Positions 39,267 through 48,971 of a stretch of 64,000 nucleotides of DNA are shown in pieces. A program made the translations under genes and the position numbers. The stretch is from Acidobacteriota bacterium. GTDB taxonomy: Bacteria > Acidobacteriota > Terriglobia > UBA7540. The notes beneath the pieces are model-generated. The model was not told the origin of the DNA and did no database searches. It saw nothing but the letters and a program-made list of their open reading frames with translations. Numbering within the stretch: position 1 is the first letter of the stretch; each line of letters starts with the position of its first letter. The stretch lies in the NCBI GenBank assembly GCA_023474345.1, contig JAMCXS010000022.1, positions 62,001 to 126,000 on the forward strand, given 5' to 3'.

Positions 39267-39649
39267 GGGACCCTCCTCTTTTCGCCGATTTAAGATGGAC
39301 GAAGAGGTAAAGCACGAGAGTTTTTCTTGGCCCTCGAGTTCGGTCCATATGGGCAAGCAGCGTGAACTTTTGTTGCGCTGCGCGATTCTGAGCTCCGAAC
39401 CGGTAATCGATAAATCTTCCCCTACTCTGTACTCCCGGATTCTAATCTACCCCTTCCAGTACAAAAGTCAAGCGCAATGCGCACGCCAAATTTCCTTTAT
39501 TTTTCTCTATTGAGTGGAACGAAAATTCTGATTAATGGGCAGCCGCAAACCAAATTTCTTCTCCCTTTCTTCCCCGACCCGATGGATAATGGACGATTCA
39601 GCAAAGTTCTGCCTGGCTGGACCCGCAAATTCTTTGAAGGGGGTTATAA

Positions 39650-40690
39650 ATGGCACATAGCAAGAGAGTTGGCTACGCCGTCGTAGGTTTGGGGAGAATT
39701 TCCCAGGGAGCGGTTCTTCCAGCTTTCCGGAACAGTAAGAAGTCGAAGCTTGTTGCGGTTGTCAGCGGGGATATGAAGAAAGCCAGGCGACTGGCCGCAA
39801 AGTTTGGCGCGGCCGCCAGCTATACCTACGACGACTATGCCCAGTGCCTCGAAAACCCGGAAGTGGAAGCCGTTTTTGTCGCTACGAGCAATGGTACGCA
39901 TGCAGAGTACGCGGTGCGTGCCGCGCAGGCAGGCCGGCACGTGCTGTGCGAGAAACCCATGGCGGCTACAGTGGAACAGTGTTTGGACATGAACAGGGCT
40001 TGCCGCGAGAACAAAGTCCGGCTCATGATCGCCTACCGCAAGTATTTTGAACCTGCCAGCCTCGCATTGAAAAAGCTCCTGGGCAGTGGCAAGCTAGGCA
40101 AGGTGAAAATCATCCACACGGCATTTACGATTCTCATTCCTCCTTCCAAAAAGGCGCCGGCCTGGCATTTTGACCTCGAAGCAGCGGGCGGAGGATCCCT
40201 GGTGGATCTTGGCGTGTACTGTGTGAATACCGTTCGCTGGCTTACAGGCCAGGAGCCGCTGCAAGCGAGTGGATATGCCTGGGCGACGGATCCAGCCCGT
40301 TACGACCGCGTAGAGGAGAGTATTTCTTTTCAACTGAAGTTTCCTGGCGCGCTTTTAATGCAAGGCACTTCAAGCTTCGGCGCTGCGCAAGCCAACTTCC
40401 TGAAGCTATTCGGTGAAAAGGGCTGGGCGGCGCTTGACCCCGCATTCTCTTACAATGAGGAACGGCGGCTGTTTGGAAAAATTGAGGGGCGCTGGTTCGA
40501 AAAGCGCTTTGAGATTGTTGACGAATTTGCGTTGGAGTTGGACGCATTTGCCGACAGCCTGCGGCTGCGCCGTGAGCCGGAACCCAACGGGCTGGATGGG
40601 CTGCGCGATGTGGTCATCATGCAAGCTATCTATCGTGCTGCCCGCGAAGGCAAGTGGGTCAAAATTGATTTCCCTTCAGAACTCGCTTGA
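39650..40690 (+). CDS. Gfo/Idh/MocA family oxidoreductase
   Basis: VGYAVVGLGRISQGAVLPAF, VFVATSNGTHAEYAVRAAQAGRHVLCEKPMA. Confidence 0.9.
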   Translation: MAHSKRVGYAVVGLGRISQGAVLPAFRNSKKSKLVAVVSGDMKKARRLAAKFGAAASYTYDDYAQCLENPEVEAVFVATSNGTHAEYAVRAAQAGRHVLCEKPMAATVEQCLDMNRACRENKVRLMIAYRKYFEPASLALKKLLGSGKLGKVKIIHTAFTILIPPSKKAPAWHFDLEAAGGGSLVDLGVYCVNTVRWLTGQEPLQASGYAWATDPARYDRVEESISFQLKFPGALLMQGTSSFGAAQANFLKLFGEKGWAALDPAFSYNEERRLFGKIEGRWFEKRFEIVDEFALELDAFADSLRLRREPEPNGLDGLRDVVIMQAIYRAAREGKWVKIDFPSELA

Positions 40691-40774
40691 AAAAGTCACC
40701 GTAGTCGGGCCACAGGCAGGCATAAAGCAAGGATTGTGAGAGCGGAGTGTTTCCATGCGTTTTGGGGGCACGAG

Positions 40775-40790
40775 TGTAGAAATTTTTACA
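40775..40790. promoter_or_regulatory. Candidate enhancer-type palindrome TGTAGAAATTTTTACA
   Basis: 14/16 palindromic; 96 bp upstream of the sigma-54 -24 element. Confidence 0.4.
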
Positions 40791-40885
40791 TTAGCCGGGA
40801 ATCTGTTCTTAATCCCTTCCTGACCTGTGCGTTGGGCCATCCTCATAACATATTGAACCCAGAATAGATACTAAATAAACGCGTC

Positions 40886-40901
40886 TGGCACGTCGTTTGC
40901 T
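40886..40901 (+). promoter_or_regulatory. Sigma-54 (RpoN) promoter TGGCACGTCGTTTGCT
   Basis: Exact match to TGGCACG-N4-TTGCW. Confidence 0.75.
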
Positions 40902-40964
40902 ACGCGGTTGGCGGAGCTCCCAGCGACGGAAGCCCCCCAACTCTTTCTAATTGAGAGACCTCAC

Positions 40965-41930
40965 ATGAGTGAAAATAACTTTGAAAATGAGCATGAGCCG
41001 GAGATCGAGAATGCGCCGATCGACTCCCTCCGGTCCACACGACCGCTGTGGGTCGCTGCGGTTGTAGTGCTATGCCTTGCGGCAGTGGCCGTAGGGTTCA
41101 TTGTGGATCAGCACAAAATCGCTAGTCGGTTATCCGCGCGAAACCAGGAATTGACGACATCGCTGACCCAAACGCAGGGACAACTGAATGCCCTCGGCAC
41201 AGAACTGAACACCATGAAGACCGAGGAGGCGGCAAGAGAACAGGCGGCAAAAGAGAAAGCGGCAAGAGAAGAAGCGGCAAGAGAGAGAGCCGCCTTAGCC
41301 GCGCGGCGTGCGGCTGCGATTGAGCATGCACGATACCGAAGACTTCATTCAGCCGTCAAAAAGGACGACCCGCGATGGAAACAAGTGGAGGCGGAACTGG
41401 CCGCGCACCAAAAGGCCATCGATTCTACTCAGCAGGACATCCAAAAGACACAATCTGAGTTCCAAAGTAGTCTCTCTTCTACTCGGGACGAATTGAGCGG
41501 GTCAATTGCAAAGACTCACGCCGAACTTGTAGAGCTTGAGAAAAGGGGCGAACGGAATTACTACGAATTTGACCTCTACAAAACGAAGCGGTTCCAGCGT
41601 GTCGGCCCCATCGGCGTCTCGTTGCGAAAGACCAACAAAAAGCATCAATTCTGCAACCTTCACCTGCTTGTTGACGATCGAGAGCTGACTAAGAAGCACG
41701 TGAATCTTTACGAACCAGTTATGTTCTATACGGACCAAAGCGGCCAGCCGCTGGAAATTGTGATCAACCGAATTAGCAAGAACCATATGCACGGATACGT
41801 GAGCGTGCCGAAATACGGGACTGGGCAAACGTCCGCTGCAAATGCAAGTTCCTCTTCCAACCAGGTGGCGAGCGCAACTCCGGCCACCGCTACTGACAGC
41901 TTGGAACACAGGCCGTCCGCCGTGCCCTAA
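40965..41930 (+). CDS. Single-TM coiled-coil protein, unknown function
   Basis: Start MSENNFENEHEP; TM LWVAAVVVLCLAAVAVGFIV followed by coiled-coil and a globular C-terminal region. Confidence 0.7.
   Translation: MSENNFENEHEPEIENAPIDSLRSTRPLWVAAVVVLCLAAVAVGFIVDQHKIASRLSARNQELTTSLTQTQGQLNALGTELNTMKTEEAAREQAAKEKAAREEAARERAALAARRAAAIEHARYRRLHSAVKKDDPRWKQVEAELAAHQKAIDSTQQDIQKTQSEFQSSLSSTRDELSGSIAKTHAELVELEKRGERNYYEFDLYKTKRFQRVGPIGVSLRKTNKKHQFCNLHLLVDDRELTKKHVNLYEPVMFYTDQSGQPLEIVINRISKNHMHGYVSVPKYGTGQTSAANASSSSNQVASATPATATDSLEHRPSAVP
41229..41288 (+). repeat. In-frame 15-bp tandem repeat (4 units, AA[RK]E[QKER])
   Basis: GCGGCAAGAGAACAG / GCGGCAAAAGAGAAA / GCGGCAAGAGAAGAA / GCGGCAAGAGAGAGA. Confidence 0.85.
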
Positions 41931-42095
41931 AGGGAAACAGCTTGCTTTTCGTTGCAGAACTATGCGATTATTGACTGGTCAGTAAATACTTGGAACGATC
42001 ACCCAAATGGCAAATGAGGCCCGCGCCGATCTTGACGGAGGACCGCTGTGGATGTCAGGGCAAAGCTTACGAGCCAGCAAGTTGAAGGTGGGAGA

Positions 42096-42116
42096 GCCTT
42101 CTGTGGAGGAGAAGGC
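42096..42116. terminator. Hairpin GCCTTCT-gtggagg-AGAAGGC
   Basis: 7-bp perfect stem ~165 bp downstream of the coiled-coil gene. Confidence 0.3.
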
Positions 42117-42399
42117 AACTATTACCGCCGTTTTGATATCATAAGGGGTGCAGTTTCTGCTAACCTCAGTTGTTAGTATCTCCATGAGTAGTATGGCGGT
42201 TCGGGGCGGAGTCAGCCAGGTGTGTGAGCGTGCGTGGGGTGCGTTTGCGGAGCACCATGCATTTCCCTTGCGGGTACCTTATCAAAGGGCCATGCCCCAA
42301 CGCCATGTCATTAAGCCAGAAAATTACTGTTTCTTGAGTTTGGGCAACCCCGTTCTCGATTCAAGTTCAAGATCACATTGATTGCGGAGGATATCTGAA

Positions 42400-43902
42400 A
42401 TGCACAACAGTCGAATTCCAGTTTTCAGGTTGTTGTTATTTTCGTTAGTTTTGGCGGCGGGGGTTGCTGCCTTAGTCAGTTGCGGCGGCAGCAGCCAGCC
42501 TACGACTGCAACGGGCGGCACGGTAGGTACTTTCCTTAGCGATCCCCCGACATGTTCGGAGGAATTTCCCGATGTCTATGTAACCATTACGAAAGTGGAA
42601 GCAAACCTTAACGCCAACGCCGGACCCACCGATAGCGGTTGGCAAACGCTGGTCGACCTGTCATCTGCTCCCAAGCAGGTTGATCTGATGAAGCTAAATC
42701 CGAGCGCGGACGCTGCGTTTTGCGGCACGTTGTTCAGTTTAGGCCAAAAAGTGCTCCCGCCGGGCAAATATCAACAGATCCGACTTTACTTGCTGAGCAA
42801 TACTCCTGCCTCGGGCACGGCAACCCCATCTTCGAATGCCTGTGGAAGCTCCGCGGGTTGGAACTGCGTTGTCACAAGCGACGGCACTAAAGAGCTCCAG
42901 CTTCCCAGCGAAGTGCAGACCGGCATCAAGATTCCATCATCGCAGATTACGAACGGCGGGCTTACGGTGACGGCCGGGCAGAGTGTTGACCTGAACATTG
43001 AGTTTAAAAGCTGTGAGTCCGTTGTCCAGGAAGGCAACGGCCAATATCGGCTGAAGCCCGTGCTGCATGCGGGTGAAGTTACCCTCAATACCAATACCAT
43101 CAGCGGAAAGGTTGTTGAAGGTTCGAACGCGCCGAATCCCGGTGCTGCTGTTCCCGATGCCGTCGTTTTGCTTGAACAGGCAGATTCTAACGGGGTCGAC
43201 CGGGTGGTCATGTCAGGGACGACCCAGAGCGACGGCACGTTTGCCTTCTGTCCTGTTGCCTCGGATCTAACGGGCAATTTCGATGTTGTAGTCGGAGGTT
43301 CGCAAGGTTCGAGCCCCTCGTACAATCCCAGTGTGGTGTTTGGTGTGCCGATAGGGGGCGGCACCGGTAATATTCCTTTGTACGCTGAGACCAGCACTGT
43401 ACCCCCAGCCGGGCCGGCCACAGTGTCCGGCCAAATCCAATCGGACGCTGCTGGAGAGGTTATGCTTTCGGCGTTGCAATCGGTGACAAATCCAAGTGAC
43501 AGTTCTACGGTCAACGTGACGGTTCCGGTCTTGGGGGCTGAGTCAATACCTTCTGACAATGTGACCAACTCGCAGCCCCCTATCTATACAACACTTGCTG
43601 CTGCGTCGGTGACTGGTGGGTGCGGTTCCGGTTCGGATTGCGTTAATTACACTCTGACGGTTCCCGCAAGCACCGCCGCAGTTGGGGTATACAACAGTTC
43701 CTCGGGCAACAACGTCACCGAACCAAGCTCAACGAACTCGGCCAGTTACACGGTCAACGCGCTTGCGAACGGAGACCCGCTCCTGACTTGCTCGCCAACC
43801 TTTATTACCAGCAACTCATTTACGGTCACTACGGACACCCCAGGAAACATCAAAACCGGTGTGGACCTTGCCTTAACGAGTTGTACGGCGCCAGCGCCGT
43901 AA
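42400..43902 (+). CDS. DUF4382-type lipoprotein
   Basis: Lipobox-like ALVSCGGSS; GTVGTFLSDPPTCSEEFPDVYVTITKVEANLN; SD GGAGG. Confidence 0.75.
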   Translation: MHNSRIPVFRLLLFSLVLAAGVAALVSCGGSSQPTTATGGTVGTFLSDPPTCSEEFPDVYVTITKVEANLNANAGPTDSGWQTLVDLSSAPKQVDLMKLNPSADAAFCGTLFSLGQKVLPPGKYQQIRLYLLSNTPASGTATPSSNACGSSAGWNCVVTSDGTKELQLPSEVQTGIKIPSSQITNGGLTVTAGQSVDLNIEFKSCESVVQEGNGQYRLKPVLHAGEVTLNTNTISGKVVEGSNAPNPGAAVPDAVVLLEQADSNGVDRVVMSGTTQSDGTFAFCPVASDLTGNFDVVVGGSQGSSPSYNPSVVFGVPIGGGTGNIPLYAETSTVPPAGPATVSGQIQSDAAGEVMLSALQSVTNPSDSSTVNVTVPVLGAESIPSDNVTNSQPPIYTTLAAASVTGGCGSGSDCVNYTLTVPASTAAVGVYNSSSGNNVTEPSSTNSASYTVNALANGDPLLTCSPTFITSNSFTVTTDTPGNIKTGVDLALTSCTAPAP

Positions 43903-44073
43903 AGACGGTTGGTCAAGCCGATCTCTTCGGCACCGGTCGCCGAAAGGGATCGGCCAGTGGCTCGGAAGTTTTCGAGAATTCACAACTGGGCGTTTGAAAA
44001 CAACTCGGCGTGGGGTTGCAAACAGCGCGGACCCTACGCCGAATTTGTTTGCTAAGAGGCTGCTTTTTATTTA

Positions 44074-44204
44074 ACAGGTTGCTGAGAAAGCCTTGGGAAC
44101 AGCTCGATGAGTGCTTTCCATGTCGCTAAGTTATTGATTCTCAGTCAGGGCTAGCGATGAATTTGGCAACGAATGGCCCTCGAAAAGGGTTTTTCAGCAC
44201 CTGT
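44074..44204. mobile_element. MITE-like element (~131 bp) with imperfect terminal inverted repeats and TA flanks
   Basis: ACAGGTTGCTGAGAAAGCC at left vs inverted GGGTTTTTCAGCACCTGT at right; TA at 44072-44073 and 44205-44206; no ORF inside. Confidence 0.55.
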
Positions 44205-44323
44205 TAGAGGAATTTTAAGCTCGGCCGTGCGGTTTCCCGCTGGGCTTGCGCGGCGCGTTCAGGCTGTTCGGCTAGCGGCAATCACTCGAGGTCCCTTAAA
44301 ATCTTGACTCACCCTCAGGCAGA

Positions 44324-45256
44324 CTAGTTGAGTTTCCGGTGACGGTTCTTCATCATCCATTCCACGCCGGAGCGCCACCAGGCTGCAAGCGGGCCATGGA
44401 GCGAATTCAATGGCCACTCCGATCTCTTGGGCTTGATGGTGAGCGTTGAAATCAAGACATCTTCTCCAAAGATCGACGCTTCTTCGATGATGTTTCCGTC
44501 ACTCGAAATGATGCGGCTCTGGCCGTGCGAGCCCGTAAGGTCCGGATTAGCAGGGGCGTTGGCTGCCACCACGAATACCCCATTTTCCACCGCCCTGGCC
44601 ATCATCTGCGCGCGATACGGAATCATCTTGGAGGGTTCTTTTAGGCCGGACTCCGAGCTGATGTAGTAGACAATCCGCGCACCTGCAATGGCGGGCAGCC
44701 GGACCAGTTCTGGATAGCGTTCGTCGTGGCAGACGATGACAGTGGAAGGGACTCCCGCGAGATCAAAATAGCCAATGTGGTTGCCGGGCACATCCCATTT
44801 TTCCGCCAGGTAGATTTTCCCGTAGCGTTCAACGAGTTTTCCGCGCGAGTTGAAGACAACGGCGGTGTCGTATGTGTGGCCGTTAACCTTGTAAGCGCTT
44901 CCGAAGACCGCAGCAATCTTATGAGCGCGGCAGATTTCGCGCAACCGCTCTTCGGCGGCTGCAATCTCCTTTTCAGGGACCGGGAATGTCGGGGTCAGGT
45001 AATAGCCGGTAAGTGCGCACTCAGGGAAGACGGCCACCTGAACGCCCTCCTTGGCAAGCCAGCCCAGGAATTCGCTCATCCTTTTGCAGTTGTCGTTAAT
45101 GTCAAACGAAGAGCGAAATTGAACCGCCGCGACTTTCAGCTTTGTTGCCGGGGCTTGTCCCTGGGCAGACAAAACACCCAGGAATCCAGCGGCGATCAAT
45201 GCGAACGTCCTGCGTGTCCATAGGTGAACCCCCAACGCACCCATCAGAGAAATCAT
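44324..45256 (-). CDS. Carbon-nitrogen hydrolase (nitrilase superfamily), secreted/anchored
   Basis: KVAAVQFRSSFDINDNCKRMSEFL, VAVFPECALTGYYL, YGKIYLAEKW, VIVCHDERYPELVRLPA. Confidence 0.85.
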   Translation of the reverse strand: MISLMGALGVHLWTRRTFALIAAGFLGVLSAQGQAPATKLKVAAVQFRSSFDINDNCKRMSEFLGWLAKEGVQVAVFPECALTGYYLTPTFPVPEKEIAAAEERLREICRAHKIAAVFGSAYKVNGHTYDTAVVFNSRGKLVERYGKIYLAEKWDVPGNHIGYFDLAGVPSTVIVCHDERYPELVRLPAIAGARIVYYISSESGLKEPSKMIPYRAQMMARAVENGVFVVAANAPANPDLTGSHGQSRIISSDGNIIEEASIFGEDVLISTLTIKPKRSEWPLNSLHGPLAAWWRSGVEWMMKNRHRKLN

Positions 45257-45967
45257 CTTTGCCGCTCCTTTGCTTTGCGAGTCAGACTTGCTTTTTGTAA
45301 CGGCGTCGCCAAGAAGAATGTTCGAATGCGGGCCGAATGCCGCAGTCGGTCCGAACGACGATCGGGGAGATAAGAAACATGATGCCGAAAAGGAGGCCCC
45401 ACCGAGGGATACTCCACTCTTTTTTCGATTTTTATGGTAAAACCTAAGCTATTGAAACACAAGATAAAGCAGCACGCGTTTATTCGGCAACGATCGTTTT
45501 CAGATTAATGGAAATTTTGGGTGCCGACCGCGCTGAAAAATAGCAGGAGGGAAATGGCGCCGAAAAGGCCGATTAAAATGCTGTGCATGGAAACCTTACT
45601 GCCTTGTTGCTTCACATGACACGCCGACGTGTAGTCCCTTAACCATCGGATGTTCCAGTTGATGGTGACGGCAAAGTGAGCACGGGCTGCAGACGTTCTT
45701 GGCCAGAGGAATTCCGCGAGGTCGCACGTGACGAAGGACGGCCGTCGCACGAAAGTTGTCATGCCAGGTTTCCCGGTATACAGTGTGATCAAGCTTGAAA
45801 AGTGACTGCGGATTCGAACAGATTACTGAAAACTCGCGGCGCCTGTTATTCCAGCGCACCGCAAAGGACAAGCACCTTCGTGCTGTTTGATCCGCTGAAT
45901 GGGGTGCAAATACAATGCGATTTGTAGATGCGTTTTCAACCTTTAGCGAACTGATAAAGCCCAGCCC

Positions 45968-47113
45968 ATGATTGACATCGAACGCCTTGCCATCGAATGC
46001 GGTCCGGTTCGTCTAAAAACCATTTCGATTGTGCGCGTGCATATCCCATTGGTTGAACCTTTTCGGATCAGCTCAGGCGCGGTAGACGTAAAAGACGCCT
46101 TGCTGGTGCGCGTCTCCGAGGGTGACGCCTTCGGATGGGGGGAAGCATCCGCAATGCCGGGTAGCTTCTATTCGGCGGAAACACCTGAAAGCTGCCAACA
46201 GGAACTCATCGATCACCTGGTTCCACACCTGTTAGGAAAAGAATTCGATTCCATCGTTGGTTTAAACGCCTGCCTGGATCAGCTTTCGTCTAATCGTTTT
46301 GCCCGAACAGCGATCGAAACGGCCTGCTGGGAACTGCTTGCGCGTCGGCAAGGCGTTTCGCTGCGAGAGTTATTTCGATTCCCCAATCGTCCAATTGCGT
46401 CCGGCCTTGCGGTGGGTCTCTATGCGACCGAAGCAGAATTGATTTCTGCCATTCATCGTTACTGGGCCGACGGGTACCAGCGGTTGAAGATCAAGATTAA
46501 GCGAGGGCAGGATATCTCACTGGTGCAAGCCGTGCGACACGAGTTTGGCGACATCCCTTTGTTTGTGGATGCCAACGCGGACTATAGCCGCGACGACTTC
46601 AAGGTCTTTCAAGCGCTCGACGACTACGGCCTGACCATGTTTGAGCAACCGCTGGCCAGGGAAGACTTGGATGGCGCTGCGCTACTTCAAAAACAAGTGC
46701 GAACACCGATCTGCCTGGATGAAGGGATTGAGACAGCAGACGACGCTCGGCGTGCGATCGCTTTAGGTAGTTGCCGCATTGTGAACATCAAACTTCAGCG
46801 AGTCGGCGGATTCCTGGAGGCCTTACGTATTAGCAGGGTTTGCGAGGACAAAGGCATTGGGCTCTGGGTCGGAACTATGCCGGAATTAGGCGTGGGTTCG
46901 GCGGCGGCGCTGGTTCTCGCTTGCCATCCGGGTTTTACCTTCCCTACCGACGTTGAGCCGAGCCGTCGGTGGTATGTTGACGACGTCATTGCACCGGAAA
47001 TTACCGTTTCGGGCGGCTGGATTTCTCTTCCAAAGGGGCCCGGGCTGGGTTACGAAGTTGACTCCAAAAAGCTCGCACGGTACGGCGTCCGGCGGTGGGA
47101 ATTCACAGCGTAA
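45968..47113 (+). CDS. Enolase-superfamily enzyme, OSBS/N-succinylamino acid racemase-like (MLE subgroup)
   Basis: KIKIKRG (KxK), VDANADYS, MFEQPL, CLDEGIE, NIKLQRVGG catalytic motifs. Confidence 0.85.
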   Translation: MIDIERLAIECGPVRLKTISIVRVHIPLVEPFRISSGAVDVKDALLVRVSEGDAFGWGEASAMPGSFYSAETPESCQQELIDHLVPHLLGKEFDSIVGLNACLDQLSSNRFARTAIETACWELLARRQGVSLRELFRFPNRPIASGLAVGLYATEAELISAIHRYWADGYQRLKIKIKRGQDISLVQAVRHEFGDIPLFVDANADYSRDDFKVFQALDDYGLTMFEQPLAREDLDGAALLQKQVRTPICLDEGIETADDARRAIALGSCRIVNIKLQRVGGFLEALRISRVCEDKGIGLWVGTMPELGVGSAAALVLACHPGFTFPTDVEPSRRWYVDDVIAPEITVSGGWISLPKGPGLGYEVDSKKLARYGVRRWEFTA

Positions 47114-47140
47114 GCTTCAAGTCCGGCGCCCGGGAATCTG

Positions 47141-48874
47141 TTGAAAGAATTGGAAATGACCAACGTACATCTAACCCTTCCCGACTACCTTGTTGTGGGC
47201 GGCTACTTTGTCATCGTGCTGTGGGTGGGCTTTTACTTCCGCAAGATGCTGGTCGGCGCGAAGGATTATTTTGCGGGCTCGCATCAGGTTCCTTGGTGGC
47301 TTGCTGGCATATCCCACTACATGTCGAGCTTTAGTGCTTTTTCTTTTATCGCTTATGCCCAGATGGGTTACATGTACGGATGGGTTGCGGTCACACTTTT
47401 CTGGGTAACTGTCCCCGCATGTATTCTAGGAGGTGCCGTTTTTGCGCAGCGTTGGCGGCGCGCGCGGATTATCACGCCCGTTCAGTTCCTTGAATCGCGT
47501 TTCAGTCCCTTCATTCGGCAACTCTTCGCTTGGGCGGGAATTCCGGTCAAGATTTTCGACGATGCCTTGAAGATTTTTGCCACAGGGCTTTTCTTGGCAC
47601 TGAGCGTTGGAATTAGTCTCCCCTGGGCCATAGGTTTTTGCGGGATCGTCATGGTCGCTTATACCTATCTCGGGGGATTGTGGGCGCTGATCGTGACCGA
47701 TTTTGTTCAGTTTTTGATGAAGGTCCTCGCAATGGTGCTGTTGCTTCCCCTTACCTTGTGGGCATTTGGGAGCTGGAGATCGGTCGTGCACGGCTATCCC
47801 GAGCATTTCTTCCGGCCCAGCGGCGGTCCCTACGGCTGGGTTTACATTATAGGCTTTGCGGTCCTGATCGCGATCAGTTATAACAGCACCTGGGCGTTGG
47901 CACAAAAATACTACTCTGTGCGGACTGAACGTGACGCCTCAAAAGCCGCTTATTGCGCGGCGGCACTTAATTTTCTGGGTGCCCCCCTGATGATCCTGCC
48001 GGCTCTGTTCGGCCGCAAGCTGCTTCCAAACCTGATAGCCCAGCATCAGACGGCAGACACCTACGTCTTGCTCGTCCTCAAATTTCTGCCGGTAGGCATG
48101 GTAGGGATTATCGTTGCGGCAATGTTCTCCGCAACCATGGCCACCGTCAGCGCGGATTTCAACGCGATCGCGAGCGTTTTAACCCAGGACGTGTACCATC
48201 GCCTCATCAACCCGGTTGCGAAGGAACGAGCCTTGGTGGCAATTGGCAGATTAAACACTCTGATTCTCGGGGTGCTCACCGTGGGTTTGAGCTTGTGGGT
48301 CGCCTTCAGCCATCAGCAATCACTGTTTCATCTGATGGTCACCGTTTTCGGACTCTTTATCGCTCCAACCTTCCTGCCGCTGCTGGCGGGTTTGACCATC
48401 AGGAGAATTACCTGGAAAGGCGCTCTTGCCGGATTCGTTGCCGGATTGTTTACCGGCATTTTCACACTGGCGCTCAAGACGTGGTACCTGCCGCACGTTT
48501 CAGGGATATCTCCCGAATGGACCAATTACACCTTTGAAGGTATTTCCATCCTGATCAACACAGCGGTCACTATTCTGGCAATGTGGGGTGGCAGCGTTTG
48601 GTTGCCTGCCAGCACTCAGGAGCGTGCCCAGATTGAGGATTTCTTCCAAGATCTGGGGAGGCCGATTACTTCCGAGGATGTTCCGGAAAAGCGAACGATT
48701 TCCGCCGGCCCAGCGATCGCCTGGTCCACGATCGGAGTTGCCGTACTGTTAATCGTAGCCGGGATCTGGTCGGATTTAGTGGTTGCCCGTTCGATCGACC
48801 TGGCTGTAGGCGTTATCTTGGGGACGATTGGCATTGTGATGCAAAGGAAGTCCAGAGCAAGCAGAAGTGATTAA
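47141..48874 (+). CDS. Sodium:solute symporter family transporter
   Basis: FAGSHQVPWWLAGISHYMSSFSAFSFIAYA; ~13 TM; AAMFSATMATVSADFNAIASVLTQDVY. Confidence 0.9.
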   Translation: MKELEMTNVHLTLPDYLVVGGYFVIVLWVGFYFRKMLVGAKDYFAGSHQVPWWLAGISHYMSSFSAFSFIAYAQMGYMYGWVAVTLFWVTVPACILGGAVFAQRWRRARIITPVQFLESRFSPFIRQLFAWAGIPVKIFDDALKIFATGLFLALSVGISLPWAIGFCGIVMVAYTYLGGLWALIVTDFVQFLMKVLAMVLLLPLTLWAFGSWRSVVHGYPEHFFRPSGGPYGWVYIIGFAVLIAISYNSTWALAQKYYSVRTERDASKAAYCAAALNFLGAPLMILPALFGRKLLPNLIAQHQTADTYVLLVLKFLPVGMVGIIVAAMFSATMATVSADFNAIASVLTQDVYHRLINPVAKERALVAIGRLNTLILGVLTVGLSLWVAFSHQQSLFHLMVTVFGLFIAPTFLPLLAGLTIRRITWKGALAGFVAGLFTGIFTLALKTWYLPHVSGISPEWTNYTFEGISILINTAVTILAMWGGSVWLPASTQERAQIEDFFQDLGRPITSEDVPEKRTISAGPAIAWSTIGVAVLLIVAGIWSDLVVARSIDLAVGVILGTIGIVMQRKSRASRSD

Positions 48875-48971
48875 TAATGTGCCGAATGGGCGCTGGGATG
48901 TTGAGGTACGCTGCCGTTTGGCGATAAAATCCAGCGAAAAAACACTACACGGCCAGCAGAAGGAGCCATTG

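Noticed and set aside
45596-45871. 91-aa Cys-rich ORF (CSPCSLCRHH) as a decayed cytochrome c
   Set aside because: No proper CXXCH motif in frame and no supporting context; probably chance.
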